DNA of 64,000 nt, from contig JAPJBO010000046.1 in the NCBI GenBank assembly GCA_030068145.1, positions 1 through 64,000 of the forward strand. Reading direction: 5' to 3'. Position numbers and translations under genes: made by a program. The notes beneath the pieces were generated by a model that had not been told where the DNA came from, made no database searches, and worked only from the letters and a program-made list of their open reading frames with translations. Below, one piece after another: positions 28,159 through 38,349 of the stretch (position 1 is its first letter; every line of letters begins with the position of its first letter). The DNA is from Diplonema papillatum (Eukaryota > Euglenozoa > Diplonemea > Diplonemida > Diplonemidae).

Positions 28159-30021
28159 ATGAACGAAGACCAAACGACAGTTGAGTTCGTTCGGGACGGA
28201 TGTTTTGCCGTGGTCCAGACAGGCCTACATGTGAGACGACAGGAGGATCCGCAGCTGACGGTCGGGCTAGCAAACGCGGCCGCCACGATCATCTACCAGG
28301 CATTGCAACAACGCGAGGACTCGCCAGCGCCTGCCGCGCCCGGAGGCGAATGGAAGGACACACAGGGGGGCCAGCGTGCCGCGCCCCGGAGGCGAATGGA
28401 AGGACACACAGGGGGGCCAGCGTGCCGCGCCCCGGAGGCGAATGGAAGGACACACAGGGGGGCCAGCGTGCCGCGCCCCGGAGGCGAATGGAAGGACACA
28501 CAGGGGGGCCAGCGTGCCGCGCCCGGAGGCGAATGGAAGTACACACAGGGGGGCCAGCGTGCCGCGCCCGGAGGCGAATGGAAGTACACACAGGGGGGCC
28601 AGCGTGCCGCGCCCGGAGGCGAATGGAAGTACACACGGGGGCCAGCGTGCCGCGCCCCGGAGGCGAATGGAAGGACACACAGGGGGGCCAGCGTGCCGCG
28701 CCCGGAGGCGAATGGAAGTACACACAGGGGGGCCAGCGTGCCGCGCCCGGAGGCGAATGGAAGTACACACAGGGGGCCAGCGTGCCGCGCCCCGGAGGCG
28801 AATGGAAGGACACACAGGGGCCGCGCCCCGGAGGCGAATGGAAGGACACACAGGGGGGCCAGCGTGCCGCGCCCCGGAGGCGAATGGAAGGACACACAGG
28901 GGCCGCGCCCCGGAGGCGAATGGAAGGACACACAGGGGGGCCAGCGTGCCGCGCCCCGGAGGCGAATGGAAGTACACACAGGGGGGCCAGCGTGCCGCGC
29001 CCGGAGGCGAATGGAAGGACACACAGGGGGGCCAGCGTGCCGCGCCCCGGAGGCGAATGGAAGGACACACAGGGGGGCCAGCGTGCCGCGCCCCGGAGGC
29101 GAATGGAAGGACACACAGGGGGGCCAGCGTGCCGCGCCCGGAGGCGAATGGAAGTACACACAGGGGGGCCAGCGTGCCGCGCCCGGAGGCGAATGGAAGT
29201 ACACACAGGGGGGCCAGCGTGCCGCGCCCGGAGGCGAATGGAAGTACACACGGGGGCCAGCGTGCCGCGCCCCGGAGGCGAATGGAAGGACACACAGGGG
29301 GGCCAGCGTGCCGCGCCCGGAGGCGAATGGAAGTACACACAGGGGGGCCAGCGTGCCGCGCCCGGAGGCGAATGGAAGTACACACAGGGGGCCAGCGTGC
29401 CGCGCCCCGGAGGCGAATGGAAGGACACACAGGGGCCGCGCCCCGGAGGCGAATGGAAGGACACACAGGGGGGCCAGCGTGCCGCGCCCCGGAGGCGAAT
29501 GGAAGGACACACAGGGGCCGCGCCCCGGAGGCGAATGGAAGGACACACAGGGGGGCCAGCGTGCCGCGCCCCGGAGGCGAATGGAAGTACACACAGGGGG
29601 GCCAGCGTGCCGCGCCCGGAGGCGAATGGAAGGACACACAGGGGGACCAGCGTGCCGCGCCCGGAGGCGAATGGAAGGACACACAGGGGGGGCAGCGTGC
29701 CGCGCCCCGGAGGCGAATGGAAGGACACACAGGGGCCGCGCCCCGGAGGCGAATGGAAGGACACACAGGGGGGCCAGCGTGCCGCGCCCCGGAGGCGAAT
29801 GGAAGTACACACAGGGGGGCCAGCGTGCCGCGCCCGGAGGCGAATGGAAGGACACACAGGGGGACCAGCGTGTCGCGCCCGGAGGCGAATGGAAGGACAC
29901 ACAGGGGGGGCAGCGTGCCACAGGGGGACCAGCGTGCCGCGCCCGGAGGCGAATGGAAGGACACACAGGGGGGGCAGCGTGCCGCGCCCCGGAGGCGACA
30001 CAGGAGGTAGTCACCTGGTGA
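28159..30021 (+). CDS. Possible ORF leading into a minisatellite
   Basis: The ATG at 28159 opens MNEDQTTVEFVRDGCFAVVQ, then VRRQEDPQLTVGLANAAATI and IYQALQQRED, about 57 residues that look coding. The rest is the 46-47 bp minisatellite, whose unit length is not a multiple of three but which contains no stops in any frame. The first part may be a gene fragment; the repeat part is unlikely to be a designed protein. Confidence 0.2.
   Translation: MNEDQTTVEFVRDGCFAVVQTGLHVRRQEDPQLTVGLANAAATIIYQALQQREDSPAPAAPGGEWKDTQGGQRAAPRRRMEGHTGGPACRAPEANGRTHRGASVPRPGGEWKDTQGGQRAAPGGEWKYTQGGQRAAPGGEWKYTQGGQRAAPGGEWKYTRGPACRAPEANGRTHRGASVPRPEANGSTHRGASVPRPEANGSTHRGPACRAPEANGRTHRGRAPEANGRTHRGASVPRPGGEWKDTQGPRPGGEWKDTQGGQRAAPRRRMEVHTGGPACRARRRMEGHTGGPACRAPEANGRTHRGASVPRPGGEWKDTQGGQRAAPGGEWKYTQGGQRAAPGGEWKYTQGGQRAAPGGEWKYTRGPACRAPEANGRTHRGASVPRPEANGSTHRGASVPRPEANGSTHRGPACRAPEANGRTHRGRAPEANGRTHRGASVPRPGGEWKDTQGPRPGGEWKDTQGGQRAAPRRRMEVHTGGPACRARRRMEGHTGGPACRARRRMEGHTGGAACRAPEANGRTHRGRAPEANGRTHRGASVPRPGGEWKYTQGGQRAAPGGEWKDTQGDQRVAPGGEWKDTQGGQRATGGPACRARRRMEGHTGGAACRAPEATQEVVTW
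28331..30003 (+). repeat. 46-47 bp minisatellite with 615 bp higher-order repeat
   Basis: Unit GCCCGGAGGCGAATGGAAGG, ACACACAGGGGGGCC, AGCGTGCCGC, about 36 copies. Variants (GGAAGTAC versus GGAAGGAC; loss of the GGCCAGCGTGCC part; a GGGGACC form near the end) occur in a fixed order that repeats after about 615 bp (for example the CACACGGGGGCC variant at 28632 and 29247), so a block of about 13 units was duplicated as a whole. Confidence 0.95.
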
Positions 30022-30024
30022 CTC

Positions 30025-30060
30025 ATGCAGGCCATCGCCACAGATATTCTGCATTCTAAT
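30025..30060 (+). mobile_element. LINE-Z 3' tail segment
   Basis: CATGCAGGCCATCGCCACAG, ATATTCTGCATTCTAATC. The tandem CTCGATTACA units expected next are absent; instead an antisense 18S rRNA piece follows, and a terminal-motif variant (TCTATCAGGAGGGGATAGATGG) comes at about 30282-30305. Confidence 0.65.
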
Positions 30061-30061
30061 C

Positions 30062-30268
30062 AGCAGTACGCTGATGCCCAGCGAACTCCACCTTGCAACC
30101 TGAGCTCCGGATCCAACTACGAGCTTTGGTACTGGAATTTCTGCGGGTGCTGGCACCAGACTCGTCCACCATTTGGGTTCGTTGACGGGTTTCGATATCA
30201 TCCATAGCTTCGAACGTATGAAATACGTGTCGTGGCTACTTCTCTTTGCCGACTCGGCAGTCTCTGAA
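30062..30268 (-). pseudogene. 18S rRNA fragment, antisense, inside a LINE-Z tail
   Basis: On the minus strand: ACGAGTCTGGTGCCAGCACC, CGCAGAAATTCCAGTACC, AAGCTCGTAGTTGGATCC, GTTGCAAGGTGGAG.. and CAGCGTACTGCTG. Collinear with 36410-36640 but lacking about 29 nt of the helix that holds GTATATTAATGCTGC. It covers the 530-loop and the start of V4 and cannot be functional. Confidence 0.8.
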
Positions 30269-30539
30269 GTGATCGTTCGACGGTCTATCAGGAGGGGATA
30301 GATGGACTGGCTTGATGCGAGCTGGAACGACAGAGAGGGTCGTACAGTACATGGGGTGGCTACGCTTGCTGACAATGCATGGCAATGCACGCAAGTGTGC
30401 TAATGACAGTGTGCGAGGGATTTTACGTCCGCCGGTGCCCTTCTGCCAGAGTTCGAGGCACAAGAGCGAAGACAACTCGATGAAACGGTGGTATTGTGGG
30501 ATGAAAGCAAAAAGAAAAGGGGGAAGGGGGGAAAGAAGA

Positions 30540-31105
30540 AAAAAAAACGATTGGGTGGGCGGGGGGGGGGGGGGGGGGGGGGGGGAGAAAGGGGAAGAAT
30601 GGGGCCGGGCGGCGGGAGGATTGGGTGAAAAGAACTCAATTGAAAAAAAAAAACGGTGGGAAAGAGAAGATGAGCTTGGGTTGGAAGGGGGGGCGGGTGG
30701 GTGTGTGTTGGCTTACCTGCGGTTTACACTGGGGTGTGACCAGAGTGTTCTGCCTATCCGCATCAAGACGCGGAAACAATACTGCTTTCCTACCAGGTAC
30801 CACTGGAGCACTTTTAGGTTTGCACCACTGGCAACGCCGTACCGCATGCAGAACAGTGACCACAGATTGGCGCGGTAGCCGTAAGTGCAGTCAAGTGAAG
30901 TTGTCTCCGGAAAAAAAAAGAGGGGGGTGGTTGCAAGACTCTGCAAGCTAGAATGAACCCATGATGTTCGCTTGAACCTCCGGGTTTGCAGAGCCTTCGG
31001 GGTGACCTGCAGCAAGTGGAATAATACATAGTTTTTTGTTCTTTCTTTCGGTCGTCCTCTGGGGAGGGGCTCTCATCAAGAAGAAAGAAGAAAAAGAAAA
31101 TGTAG
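30540..31105. other. G-run, purine-rich sequence and a Rep-D scrap
   Basis: About 27 consecutive G with one break near 30560-30588, then A-rich purine sequence. GATGTTCGCTTGAACCTCCG with GGGGTGACCTGC at 30963-31010 is Rep-D. No gene. Confidence 0.5.
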
Positions 31106-31107
31106 AG

Positions 31108-31402
31108 AAATACTCGACGTAGCTGCTTCGACTCCGAATGGAAGGGGGGAAATATAGAGGTAAGGGGCAAATACAATACAAACACAATCTGATTTGTTCT
31201 TCGCTTACACCACCGTGTGTTGTTTTCTCACTCAGGATTTTTTGACCTGTTGTGTTTGTGTGATTTGTCGTGTAGGGGTAGACCCGCATGACCTCACGTC
31301 CGTTCACCACGTGGTTCGGTAGTTACAGCACTTGGGATCCCTTCTGTTCTTTGTCGGGCAGCATCGTCGAGCATTTCCTTTCAAGCTGGCGCTTATGTAA
31401 AA
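31108..31402 (+). mobile_element. SINE-B copy, full length
   Basis: AATACTCGACGTAGCTGCTT, CGACTCCGAATGGAAGGGGG, CAAATACAATACAAACACAA, CACCGTGTGTTGTTTTCTCA, GACCTCACGTCCGTTCACCA, GGTAGTTACAGCACTTGGGA, GCTGGCGCTTATGTAAAAAA. GCTTCGACTCC near the 5' end resembles a pol III B box. Confidence 0.9.
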
Positions 31403-31439
31403 AAAATGTAAAGAGTCGCAGGTGGAGGGGGAAAATGAC

Positions 31440-31900
31440 GGGTTTGCTTGCTTTGCTTCTTTTTTCGTTTTTTTTTTTTTTTTGTTTCGTTCTCCCATTT
31501 TTTTTTTTTTTTCCCCCCTTTTTCGTTGGGTCTCCTCCTTTTAAAAAAAGGAAAGAAATGAGCAACGACCGTTGGTGTTGTGCTATATCCATGCGTTTTC
31601 CGCCTTCGTTTTTTTCTTGCGCAAGCCGGGTTGTGGACCGCAGTGTTGTGAGAACCGGGTTTCGGAGACGTGCGGCGGTCCCGGCTCATGCAAGCGCGAA
31701 AGGAACACGAAAACGCTGCTAACGAACTCCTCGATGTGCGGGGGGTGGGTGGGGCCGTGGCATCATTCTTCGCGGACCGGTAGGGAGGGTACGACGGCAC
31801 CTACACGGTGCACTAGTCATGCCACTTGCTAGTCATAAATACTGGCCGTCTATCGTCACAGATTGTTGCTGCATATCAAGTTCAAACTAGTGCAACCAGC
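31440..31900. other. Pyrimidine-rich tract, no gene
   Basis: Long T-runs at 31470-31515 and GC-mixed sequence to 31830 without a recognisable frame. Confidence 0.5.
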
Positions 31901-31953
31901 CTATTGCCATATTACTAGTCATTCTGGCGCTAGTAAGCCATTTTCACTAGGAA

Positions 31954-32025
31954 GATGCCTGGTCAGTACACTGTTTTTCCAATGGAAGAGGATGCCTGGT
32001 CAGTACACTGTTTTTTCCAATGGAT
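31954..32025 (+). repeat. Two tandem 37 bp units
   Basis: GATGCCTGGTCAGTACACTG starts at 31954 and 31991; both run through TTTTTCCAATGGA. Confidence 0.9.
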
Positions 32026-32509
32026 AGTGCACCCGTGCAGGTTCTAGTGACGACACGAATCGTGTGGCGCGAGCAAGTTGGCGACAGCGCCACACAGTTT
32101 TCCCTCCAAACGACATCCCCCCAGCCAGCGACCATTTCTTTCTTTCTGTGCTTCTTTTTTTTGGGCTCGACAACAGTGAAACAGTCACACCACGGCCGAC
32201 CTTGTCTTTAGACAACGGGCTCTGCAAGGGTAGGTAGAAGGAACCATTCGTCAACGATTTTCGCGAGTTCACCGCGAATCCACCCACAAAAGTGAGAGCA
32301 CGAAGGAGTGTTCCGACGGGGCGAGCCACAAAACAAAATAGGAGTGGCTGATGTTGGCCGTACTAGGTTTTCGGTTCATTTGGGGGGGGGCTGTTTCTTC
32401 CGGTGTGGTGACGCCAGAAAAGCTCGACTCGGCGGAGACTCGAGCGCGCGCTGGTGGTTTCCTGGTACGTTGCCACCCTCTATCCCCTGGAGCTGCATCG
32501 AATTGCCTG

Positions 32510-32705
32510 CCGCTGTCGATCACAGTCGGCGCGCAACCGATGAACCTGGACGAGCAGTCGAAGGAGAAGCGAAGCACCAAGCGACGATCAAGACGAGCTG
32601 AAGAGGCGCAAGCATGACACATCCCGTGCGAAGAGGTAACCGCCACACCGGCGATACAGTTTATCGCCACAGATACCTTTGCATTCCAATCCCAACCACC
32701 ACGGT
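32510..32705 (+). mobile_element. LINE-Z 3' fragment
   Basis: CGCGCAACCGATGAACCTGG, ACGAGCAGTCGAAGGAGAAG, GCATGACACATCCCGTGCGA, TTTATCGCCACAGATACCTT, TGCATTCCAATCCCAACC: the region from the ORF end to the UTR, with the tandem tail missing and a 30 bp internal deletion. Confidence 0.75.
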
Positions 32706-33082
32706 GCACCACGGTGGCACCAGATCTATCCCTATTGCCTGGAGCTTCAGGGAATTGCTTGGAACTGTCCAGAGGCGATAGACGGGCTCCGGGGCGTGTG
32801 TGCCCCCCAAAGCTTCGCGTTTCGGGTTTCGACCCCTTTTTTTTTGCGGTTTTATTTCGTCAAGTTGGCGCGGCCGTTCCCCCCACCGCCCCAACCCTCC
32901 TCCCCGCTATAGGACAAGTAGTCGAAAGCAATTTTGTGCTCCTCCCGTGATTCGTTTCAGGCACAGTTGCAAAGGTTTCGAGCGTGGACAAGGTCCATAA
33001 CGGGGACAGCAAGTTCTGCGCTACTATTTTGCTGCCCCTATGCCATAGAACTACGGGGTGTGAGAGAGAGTGTGTGTATATA

Positions 33083-33162
33083 CCGGGGGGGAAATCTTTA
33101 GCTTAATGTCTAGGCAGAACACTGCCTCTCATGCATGGTTGATGCTAGCATCAATGAGGGGG
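33083..33162 (+). repeat. Rep-G, tRNA-Glu-like, with TTGATGCTAGCATCAA hairpin
   Basis: CTTTAGCTTAATGTCTAGGC, ACACTGCCTCTCATGCATGG, then the palindrome TTGATGCTAGCATCAA, which also follows the copy at 56504 (minus). Confidence 0.55.
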
Positions 33163-33242
33163 CATCCCATTTGGTCAGAAGCAGAAATGAATAACACAGG
33201 CAACTGGCGTTGTGCAAGGGTGGCAGGGGAAAAGAATGAACA

Positions 33243-33475
33243 AAGCAAAAAAATACTCGAGGGGCTGCCTTGTGCTTACTTCGAAGGAGGCTAGAGGGGG
33301 AGAAACAATACAACTACAAAATGGGTCTTTTTTGTTGAACGCTTACGCCCGCCACTGAACCCAGATTCACCTGTGTTTCGTGTGGGCTACAGCACATTTA
33401 CCTCCTTTGATCTTTTGCAACTGGCAGCCTCCTCAAGTATTTCCTACAAAGCAGGTGCTTATACAAAAAAAAAAA
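33243..33475 (+). mobile_element. SINE-A copy, full length
   Basis: AAAATACTCGAGGGGCTGCC, GGAGGCTAGAGGGGGAGAAA, GAACGCTTACGCCCGCCACT, CTGTGTTTCGTGTGGGCTAC, TTTCCTACAAAGCAGGTGCT, 15 A. The cleanest example in the window. Confidence 0.95.
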
Positions 33476-33479
33476 AAAA

Positions 33480-34410
33480 GATAGAAACTAAAAGGTCCGG
33501 CCGGCGCGCGCTGGCAATGTGGATTTGCCGTGCACGATGCTCCGCTCCGTGAATGAGGTTTGATTGGGATGTTGGCTGCGGTCGTTGTCTGTGTTGTCGG
33601 GAAGGCAGCCGCGAAGTCGAGTCGAGGGACCCACTTATTTTGGAAACAACAAGCGATTTCACATGTCCCTGTTGATAATGCGGCATGCTTTGCTTAGATT
33701 TGCACTAGCATGCGATCACTTGATGCGGCACATGTTATGGCACATGTTCTAGAATGTGTTAAACCCAGGACAAGGTGGGTCGTGAGGTGTGTCAGACCCG
33801 CCCCCGCGACGCAGTATTCAAGTTTGGAACTGGCGTCATAGGCATCTAACTACAAGTCCTTTGACTAAACCCGCGACTAGATACAAAACGTGGTCGGTCC
33901 TGGTTTGTTGGCGAATGTGTCGCATTGCGTCATCCAGGTACGTGACAGTGTAGGAAGCACGTGCAGCCATAGAAGCTCTCAATCAGCACCTGAACTTGGG
34001 GGTTGACTTTCATTGCGCAGAAACTGCGCTGTATTGTATGCGGTACGAGCCTGGGAGTATCTGCCGGATAACACTTGGTTCTCGTTTTATTTTTTCCTTG
34101 CTCGGGTTGCTCGACCCACGTCGCTGACAAAGAGCATTGTAGCATTGCTTGGATTCTGGAGGGCTGCGAACACGATGCGGCCGGGAGAAACTTGGCAGAT
34201 AGGCGGCTTGGAGGACGAAAACATGGCCGTGAAACAAGGAAAATCGAAAGTCCTGAGCATTGGAGTAGAAGCAAGACGAATATCCTCAACGATGAGACGC
34301 CATCACGTGACCGAACGGGCGACGTCAAGTTCACCTCTCGGTGAATTGTGCTGGCGCTAGGAACCGCGAGGTGTTAACCCCTTACCGACCACCTTCGACT
34401 TTTTTCCGGG
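33480..34410. other. No convincing gene
   Basis: The minus-strand frames at 33930-34334 contain SFCAMKVNPQVQVLIESFYG, which could be a scrap of coding sequence. Family unknown; the frames are short and broken. Confidence 0.3.
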
Positions 34411-34914
34411 GTTTTGAGTCTAAATCCTGGTCATGTCAGGCTGGCACCTGGTCGACTCCTCGAGGGGGGTTTAGGTACCAGGGAAAGCCTGCTACACGGG
34501 AGCCAAGCTTCACGTGTTCGGCGGTACGGCAGAGCCACGGGCCGACGGGTCAAGTGGCTACCGACTTCCCAAACTAAAGCATCAAGGCTTGGCGCACCTT
34601 GGGGCTTGGCGCTTGCGCTGAACACAAGCTCGTCGAGACGGTCAGCCGCAGGGCAGAGCGGACGGGGTTGTGGCACTGTGCTGCCTCCGACTCAAGCTTT
34701 GCAAGCTGTGATTGACCGTCACGTTCCTGGACCAGGTGCGGCCTTTTTTTTTGTGTTTCCGACGATCCCGAATGGACGTACAGATCGGTGTCTTTCGACC
34801 TTTTGTATGCTTGTGGAGTTCAGCTTAGTACGTTTTTTCTCTTTCTTCTTTCTTCTTCTCTTCAGGGGTTTTGAGTCTAAATCCTGGTCATGTCATGGTC
34901 GACTCCTCGAGGGG
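34411..34914 (+). mobile_element. Composite Rep-C insertion between 50-60 bp direct repeats
   Basis: GGGGTTTTGAGTCTAAATCC, TGGTCATGTCA.., GGTCGACTCCTCGAGGGG lies at 34411-34469 and again at 34866-34914 (10 nt shorter). Between are Rep-C (34470-34750) and a segment with TTTCCGACGATCCCGAATGG that recurs at 62175 and 52725. Confidence 0.75.
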
Positions 34915-35709
34915 AGAGTCGTCGTATCGGACTATCCTGTCGACCCCGGCAAGCTCCGTGATGGCAAAATCAGAGTCCTGCGCAATCATGGAAAACGACC
35001 TGCCCAGGCGCCAGTAGTCTGTCCTCGAGCAAGGACGAGAAGGCTGTCCTCGAGCCCAGCTCGACGCCAGTTGTCCCGGGAGTCGAGTATGACTTCGCGG
35101 CGAAGAGGTACCGGCTGAGCGGGATTTCCGAGGTTCAAGGACGGGAATAAAGAGATACGCCGCCAACCTTTCCGTTCCCGCCCTTGAAAGCTGTTTTCGA
35201 CACACCTATCCCAACTTTCCGGCATATCTAAGAAATGGGCTATTTAACGACCCCTGTGGAGGTCGCTGGTCGGTAAGGGGTTAAAGGAGTTGCTTCCCGG
35301 CAATGCTGTGACATTTCACGGCTTGTTCTCTTCTCGTCTTTCAATCTGCTTTGAACAAAAAGACTGCTGCGGCCTGCCTTCTCCCTCGGCTTCGTGTCTC
35401 CTGTTTTCTGAATAAGTAGCTTTTTTCGGTTGCGTGAATGAAGCAGAAACATAACCAAAAGTCGCTTTCTTATCAGATCAGACAGAACCTTACAGGATGG
35501 AGTTGCTTGGAATATAATAAGAAAAAAAAACAGAAAGGTCTCTTGCGGGCGAGCCGACGCCTTCATGCATCTTTTTTTCCATTTCGTTTATGATTTGATA
35601 ATATTTCCCGTGTGACCACCTGGGAGAACGACGGCAACTGCTGGCGGCCCCCATTTGATCGCCCTTCGGGTTCAACTTTTTTTTTGTGTTACCGTCGGTC
35701 CCGGGCCAA

Positions 35710-36255
35710 AACACTCGTCTAGAGTGAAATTTCGCTTGAAACTCCGAGGTTTTGAAGTCTCCGGGTGACCTTCGTCGAAGATATCCTTTGCGCTCTGAGT
35801 GTTCGAGCCTTCCAGGACACGGCGGTTTCACGGTTGCGGGTATCTGCTGCCGGACCAGCCCGGTTCTGACTGTGACTGCAGGAGGGTTTCGCTATACTTG
35901 TTCGCAGGGGTAGAGCGTCGGCTATGTGTTTTACTGACAGTGGGGGGGGGCGGCGCAAGAGCGTTTTGCGTGAGGTTCCACCATCATCAGCGCGAAACCT
36001 GCGAGTCCGCAGACAAGACAGCGATGCTAGTCTGGTGTATCAAGCGGCTATTCGCAGCTCGTCACAGCCAGGACCACCGGCGGAAGAGGAAAGCCTCCGC
36101 GGTGGCGATCTGCTGAGTAAACTCCGCAGGGCACAGTGGATGCGGGGTTGCTGAGTGTGCAGTGCCAATAGTTGAAATATCAAAGGGAACAGAGTACGAG
36201 GAATCCTGCGAGGTGAGGATAGGCAGGTGTCGCATACGCGTAGTACCCTGCTGGA
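35710..36255 (+). repeat. Rep-D copy and Rep-E block
   Basis: TAGAGTGAAATTTCGCTTGA with AAGTCTCCGGGTGACCTTCG at 35720-35785 (Rep-D). Then GTTCCACCATCATCAGCGCG, GCTCGTCACAGCCAGGACCA, ACTCCGCAGGGCACAGTGGA and ATATCAAAGGGAACAGAGTA at 35968-36200, the diverged counterpart of 3440-3860. It leads directly into the 18S rRNA piece. Confidence 0.65.
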
Positions 36256-36340
36256 ATGGGGGAAATCCGAGAACACGTAGGGGGCTTCTGACCGACTACG
36301 CCACGAGCTCCTATGGGCTCCTTAAAGGAAAGGCCTCTAT

Positions 36341-36660
36341 TTTCGAGTGAAGGGAGCCTGAGAAACGGCTACTACATCTAAAGATGGCAGCAGGTACGCA
36401 AATTGCCCAATAGCAACGAAGCGAAGAGAAATAGCCTCGACACGTACTTAGTACGTTAGAAGCAACGGATGATATCTAAACCTGTCAATGAACACAATTG
36501 GTGGACAAGTCTGGTGCCAGCGCCCGCGGTAATTCCAGCACCAATAGTGTATATTAATGCTGCTGCTGTTAAAAAGCTCGTAGTCGGATCCAGAGCTCAA
36601 ATTGCAAGGTGGCCCAGTTTGCTGGGCAGCGTACTGCTGGTATTCAGAAGGCTGGGATCA
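36341..36660 (+). pseudogene. 18S rRNA fragment, 530-loop to V4
   Basis: AGGGAGCCTGAGAAACGGCT, ACTACATCTAAAGATGGCAG, CAGGTACGCAAATTGCCCAA, then GACAAGTCTGGTGCCAGCGC, CCGCGGTAATTCCAGCACCA, GTATATTAATGCTGCTGCTG, TTAAAAAGCTCGTAGTCGG. This is collinear with small-subunit rRNA from about E. coli 370 to the V4 entry. The AGCGAAGAGAAATAG and TTAATGCTGCTGCTG variants are euglenozoan in my memory. Nothing like the rest of the gene flanks it, so it is a fragment; homology past 36660 could be V4 but is unclear. Confidence 0.8.
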
Positions 36661-37504
36661 CTTTCCTCGAGTATCCGGGTGCTCGGAGTTTCGCGTGTCT
36701 TCCGCCAGAGCTCAGTCCGCCCAGCGTGCTTCGTCGCTTGCTTGCCAGTCTTCGGCTCGCTTTCTCTTCTTCTTTCGACAGCAAGTTTCCCTTTTCCTTT
36801 TCGCGTGCAAGACGGCCGTCTTTGACGCAACAACAGGAGGGATGCTTCATTGGCTGCAATGGCGTGTGTGAAGTGTGTCTGTGCTGCCGTCGGTCTGTTG
36901 CAGTCCAGGACACGGGTCAAAAAGTACAAGTCTGACCCTCAGAAGTGTCTGCTGACGCAACAGAGCGCCCAACAAAATTGTGACTGGTTCTAACAGAAGC
37001 ACAAACGAGATACAAGGCCAGGCGGCCAAAGAAGAAGATGGATGCGACCCAGAAGCCCGCGCTGAAAGTCTGAGATAGTGGGACAGGTCTTTCTGCCAGT
37101 AGAAAAGCCCAAAGACACCTGTCCCTGATTCTAGACTGTTTCGAGTTTTAAGAATCCGCGTTTTGTGTCGACGGGACATTCTATGAGCTCGGTTGGACAG
37201 ATCTGTCGAAGTGACACGTTGCATTGGCAAATCCCGCGGTGGTGGCAACGTAACAGACGACGCGCGGCCGGCGGTGGGTGCGAAAGAAGGAGGTGGTTGG
37301 TTTTTTTTTTTTTTTTTTTTGGGAGGGGGAAAATGTTTCTTGGGTTGGGGGGGCGGGGTGCTGTGTACTTTTTTTGGTACCGGTATTGTTTCGAGTTTTA
37401 AAAGAAATTGCTGCTACAAAATTTTCTCACTCTCCGCGAGTACGGAGTCGCCCGTTGCCTTGTGGTCAAATTCACACGAAACTGGAAGAGAATGGGACGA
37501 AGAA

Positions 37505-37600
37505 AGGGCTGAGCCAATTCACCCGCTGCCCGATCGAATGTTGTCGAGCCTTGTAGTTTGGATTTGAATGCAAAGAATCTATGGCGATAATCTGCATTAT
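37505..37600 (-). mobile_element. LINE-Z 3' end
   Basis: Minus strand: ATAATGCAGATTATCGCCAT, TTTGCATTCAAATCCAAACT, then CGATCGGGCAGCGGGTGAAT, TGGCTC. The tail is reduced to one degenerate unit, and the terminal motif is intact. Confidence 0.75.
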
Positions 37601-37609
37601 TTTTTTGTA

Positions 37610-37795
37610 CAAGGGGACTGCCAGTCGCGATAGAGCTAAGGAGGTAAATGTGCTGTAGCCCACACGAAACACAGGTGAATCTGGGTTTAGTGGCGGGTGT
37701 AAGCGTTCAACAGAAAAGACCCACTTTGGAGTTGTATTGTTTTCTCCCCCTCCAGCCTCCTTCGAAATGAGCACAAGGCAGTCCCTCGAGTATTT
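37610..37795 (-). mobile_element. SINE-A copy
   Basis: Minus strand: AAATACTCGAGGGACTGCCT, GGAGGCTGGAGGGGGAGAAA, GAACGCTTACACCCGCCACT, CTCCTTAGCTCTATCGCGAC. The 3' end is cut where it meets the LINE-Z copy at 37600. Confidence 0.85.
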
Positions 37796-37799
37796 CGTA

Positions 37800-37885
37800 C
37801 GGAATCGAGTGTAATCGCCGCACACAATCGCCGCGGAATCGAGCTCGGGTCGCTTTCAGGGGAGGGGGTAGGTGAATTGGCACCA
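37800..37885 (+). mobile_element. LINE-Z tail and terminal motif
   Basis: GGAATCGAGTGTAATCGCCG, CGGAATCGAGCTCGGGTCGC, AGGGGGTAGGTGAATTGGCA; similar in reverse at 11733-11800. Confidence 0.65.
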
Positions 37886-38349
37886 GAGCGCGGGGATAGA
37901 AGGGCAACCAAAAAAAGATGGAGAGGGCGAAGGGGGGGGGGGTCGTTGTATAATGGTTAGCTTGGGCGAAGGAGGGGGAATGTTTCTTGGGTGGGGGGGT
38001 GAAATCGTAGTGCGTGGCTCCACAAAAGAGGAGTTGGGTCCTTGCAGCTCCGCCACAGGGTTAGTTCTGCCCAAGGGCGCCAAAAGCTGCACGCTCATCA
38101 GTCCGCTGTTGTTAATCCTTCGCTCTTCAAGCGTACACAAATCAAATAATATTCTTCTCCTTGTGTGCGCTGCGATTAGCTCCAGTCTCAGTGTCGCTGC
38201 GTAAAAAGGGTAAGTAGAAAACGAACCAACGTGTGTTTGCCACATTTCCATCAAGCAAGAGCGTGAGCGGTTGTGTGAGGGAGCCCCCCGTTTCACAGTA
38301 TGTCATTAGTCGGTTAATATTAATCTTCTACGACTGCGTCTTTTACGAC

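Noticed and set aside
28267-30390. ORFs of 540-707 codons on both strands
   Set aside because: Products of the stop-free 46-47 bp minisatellite in at least five frames.
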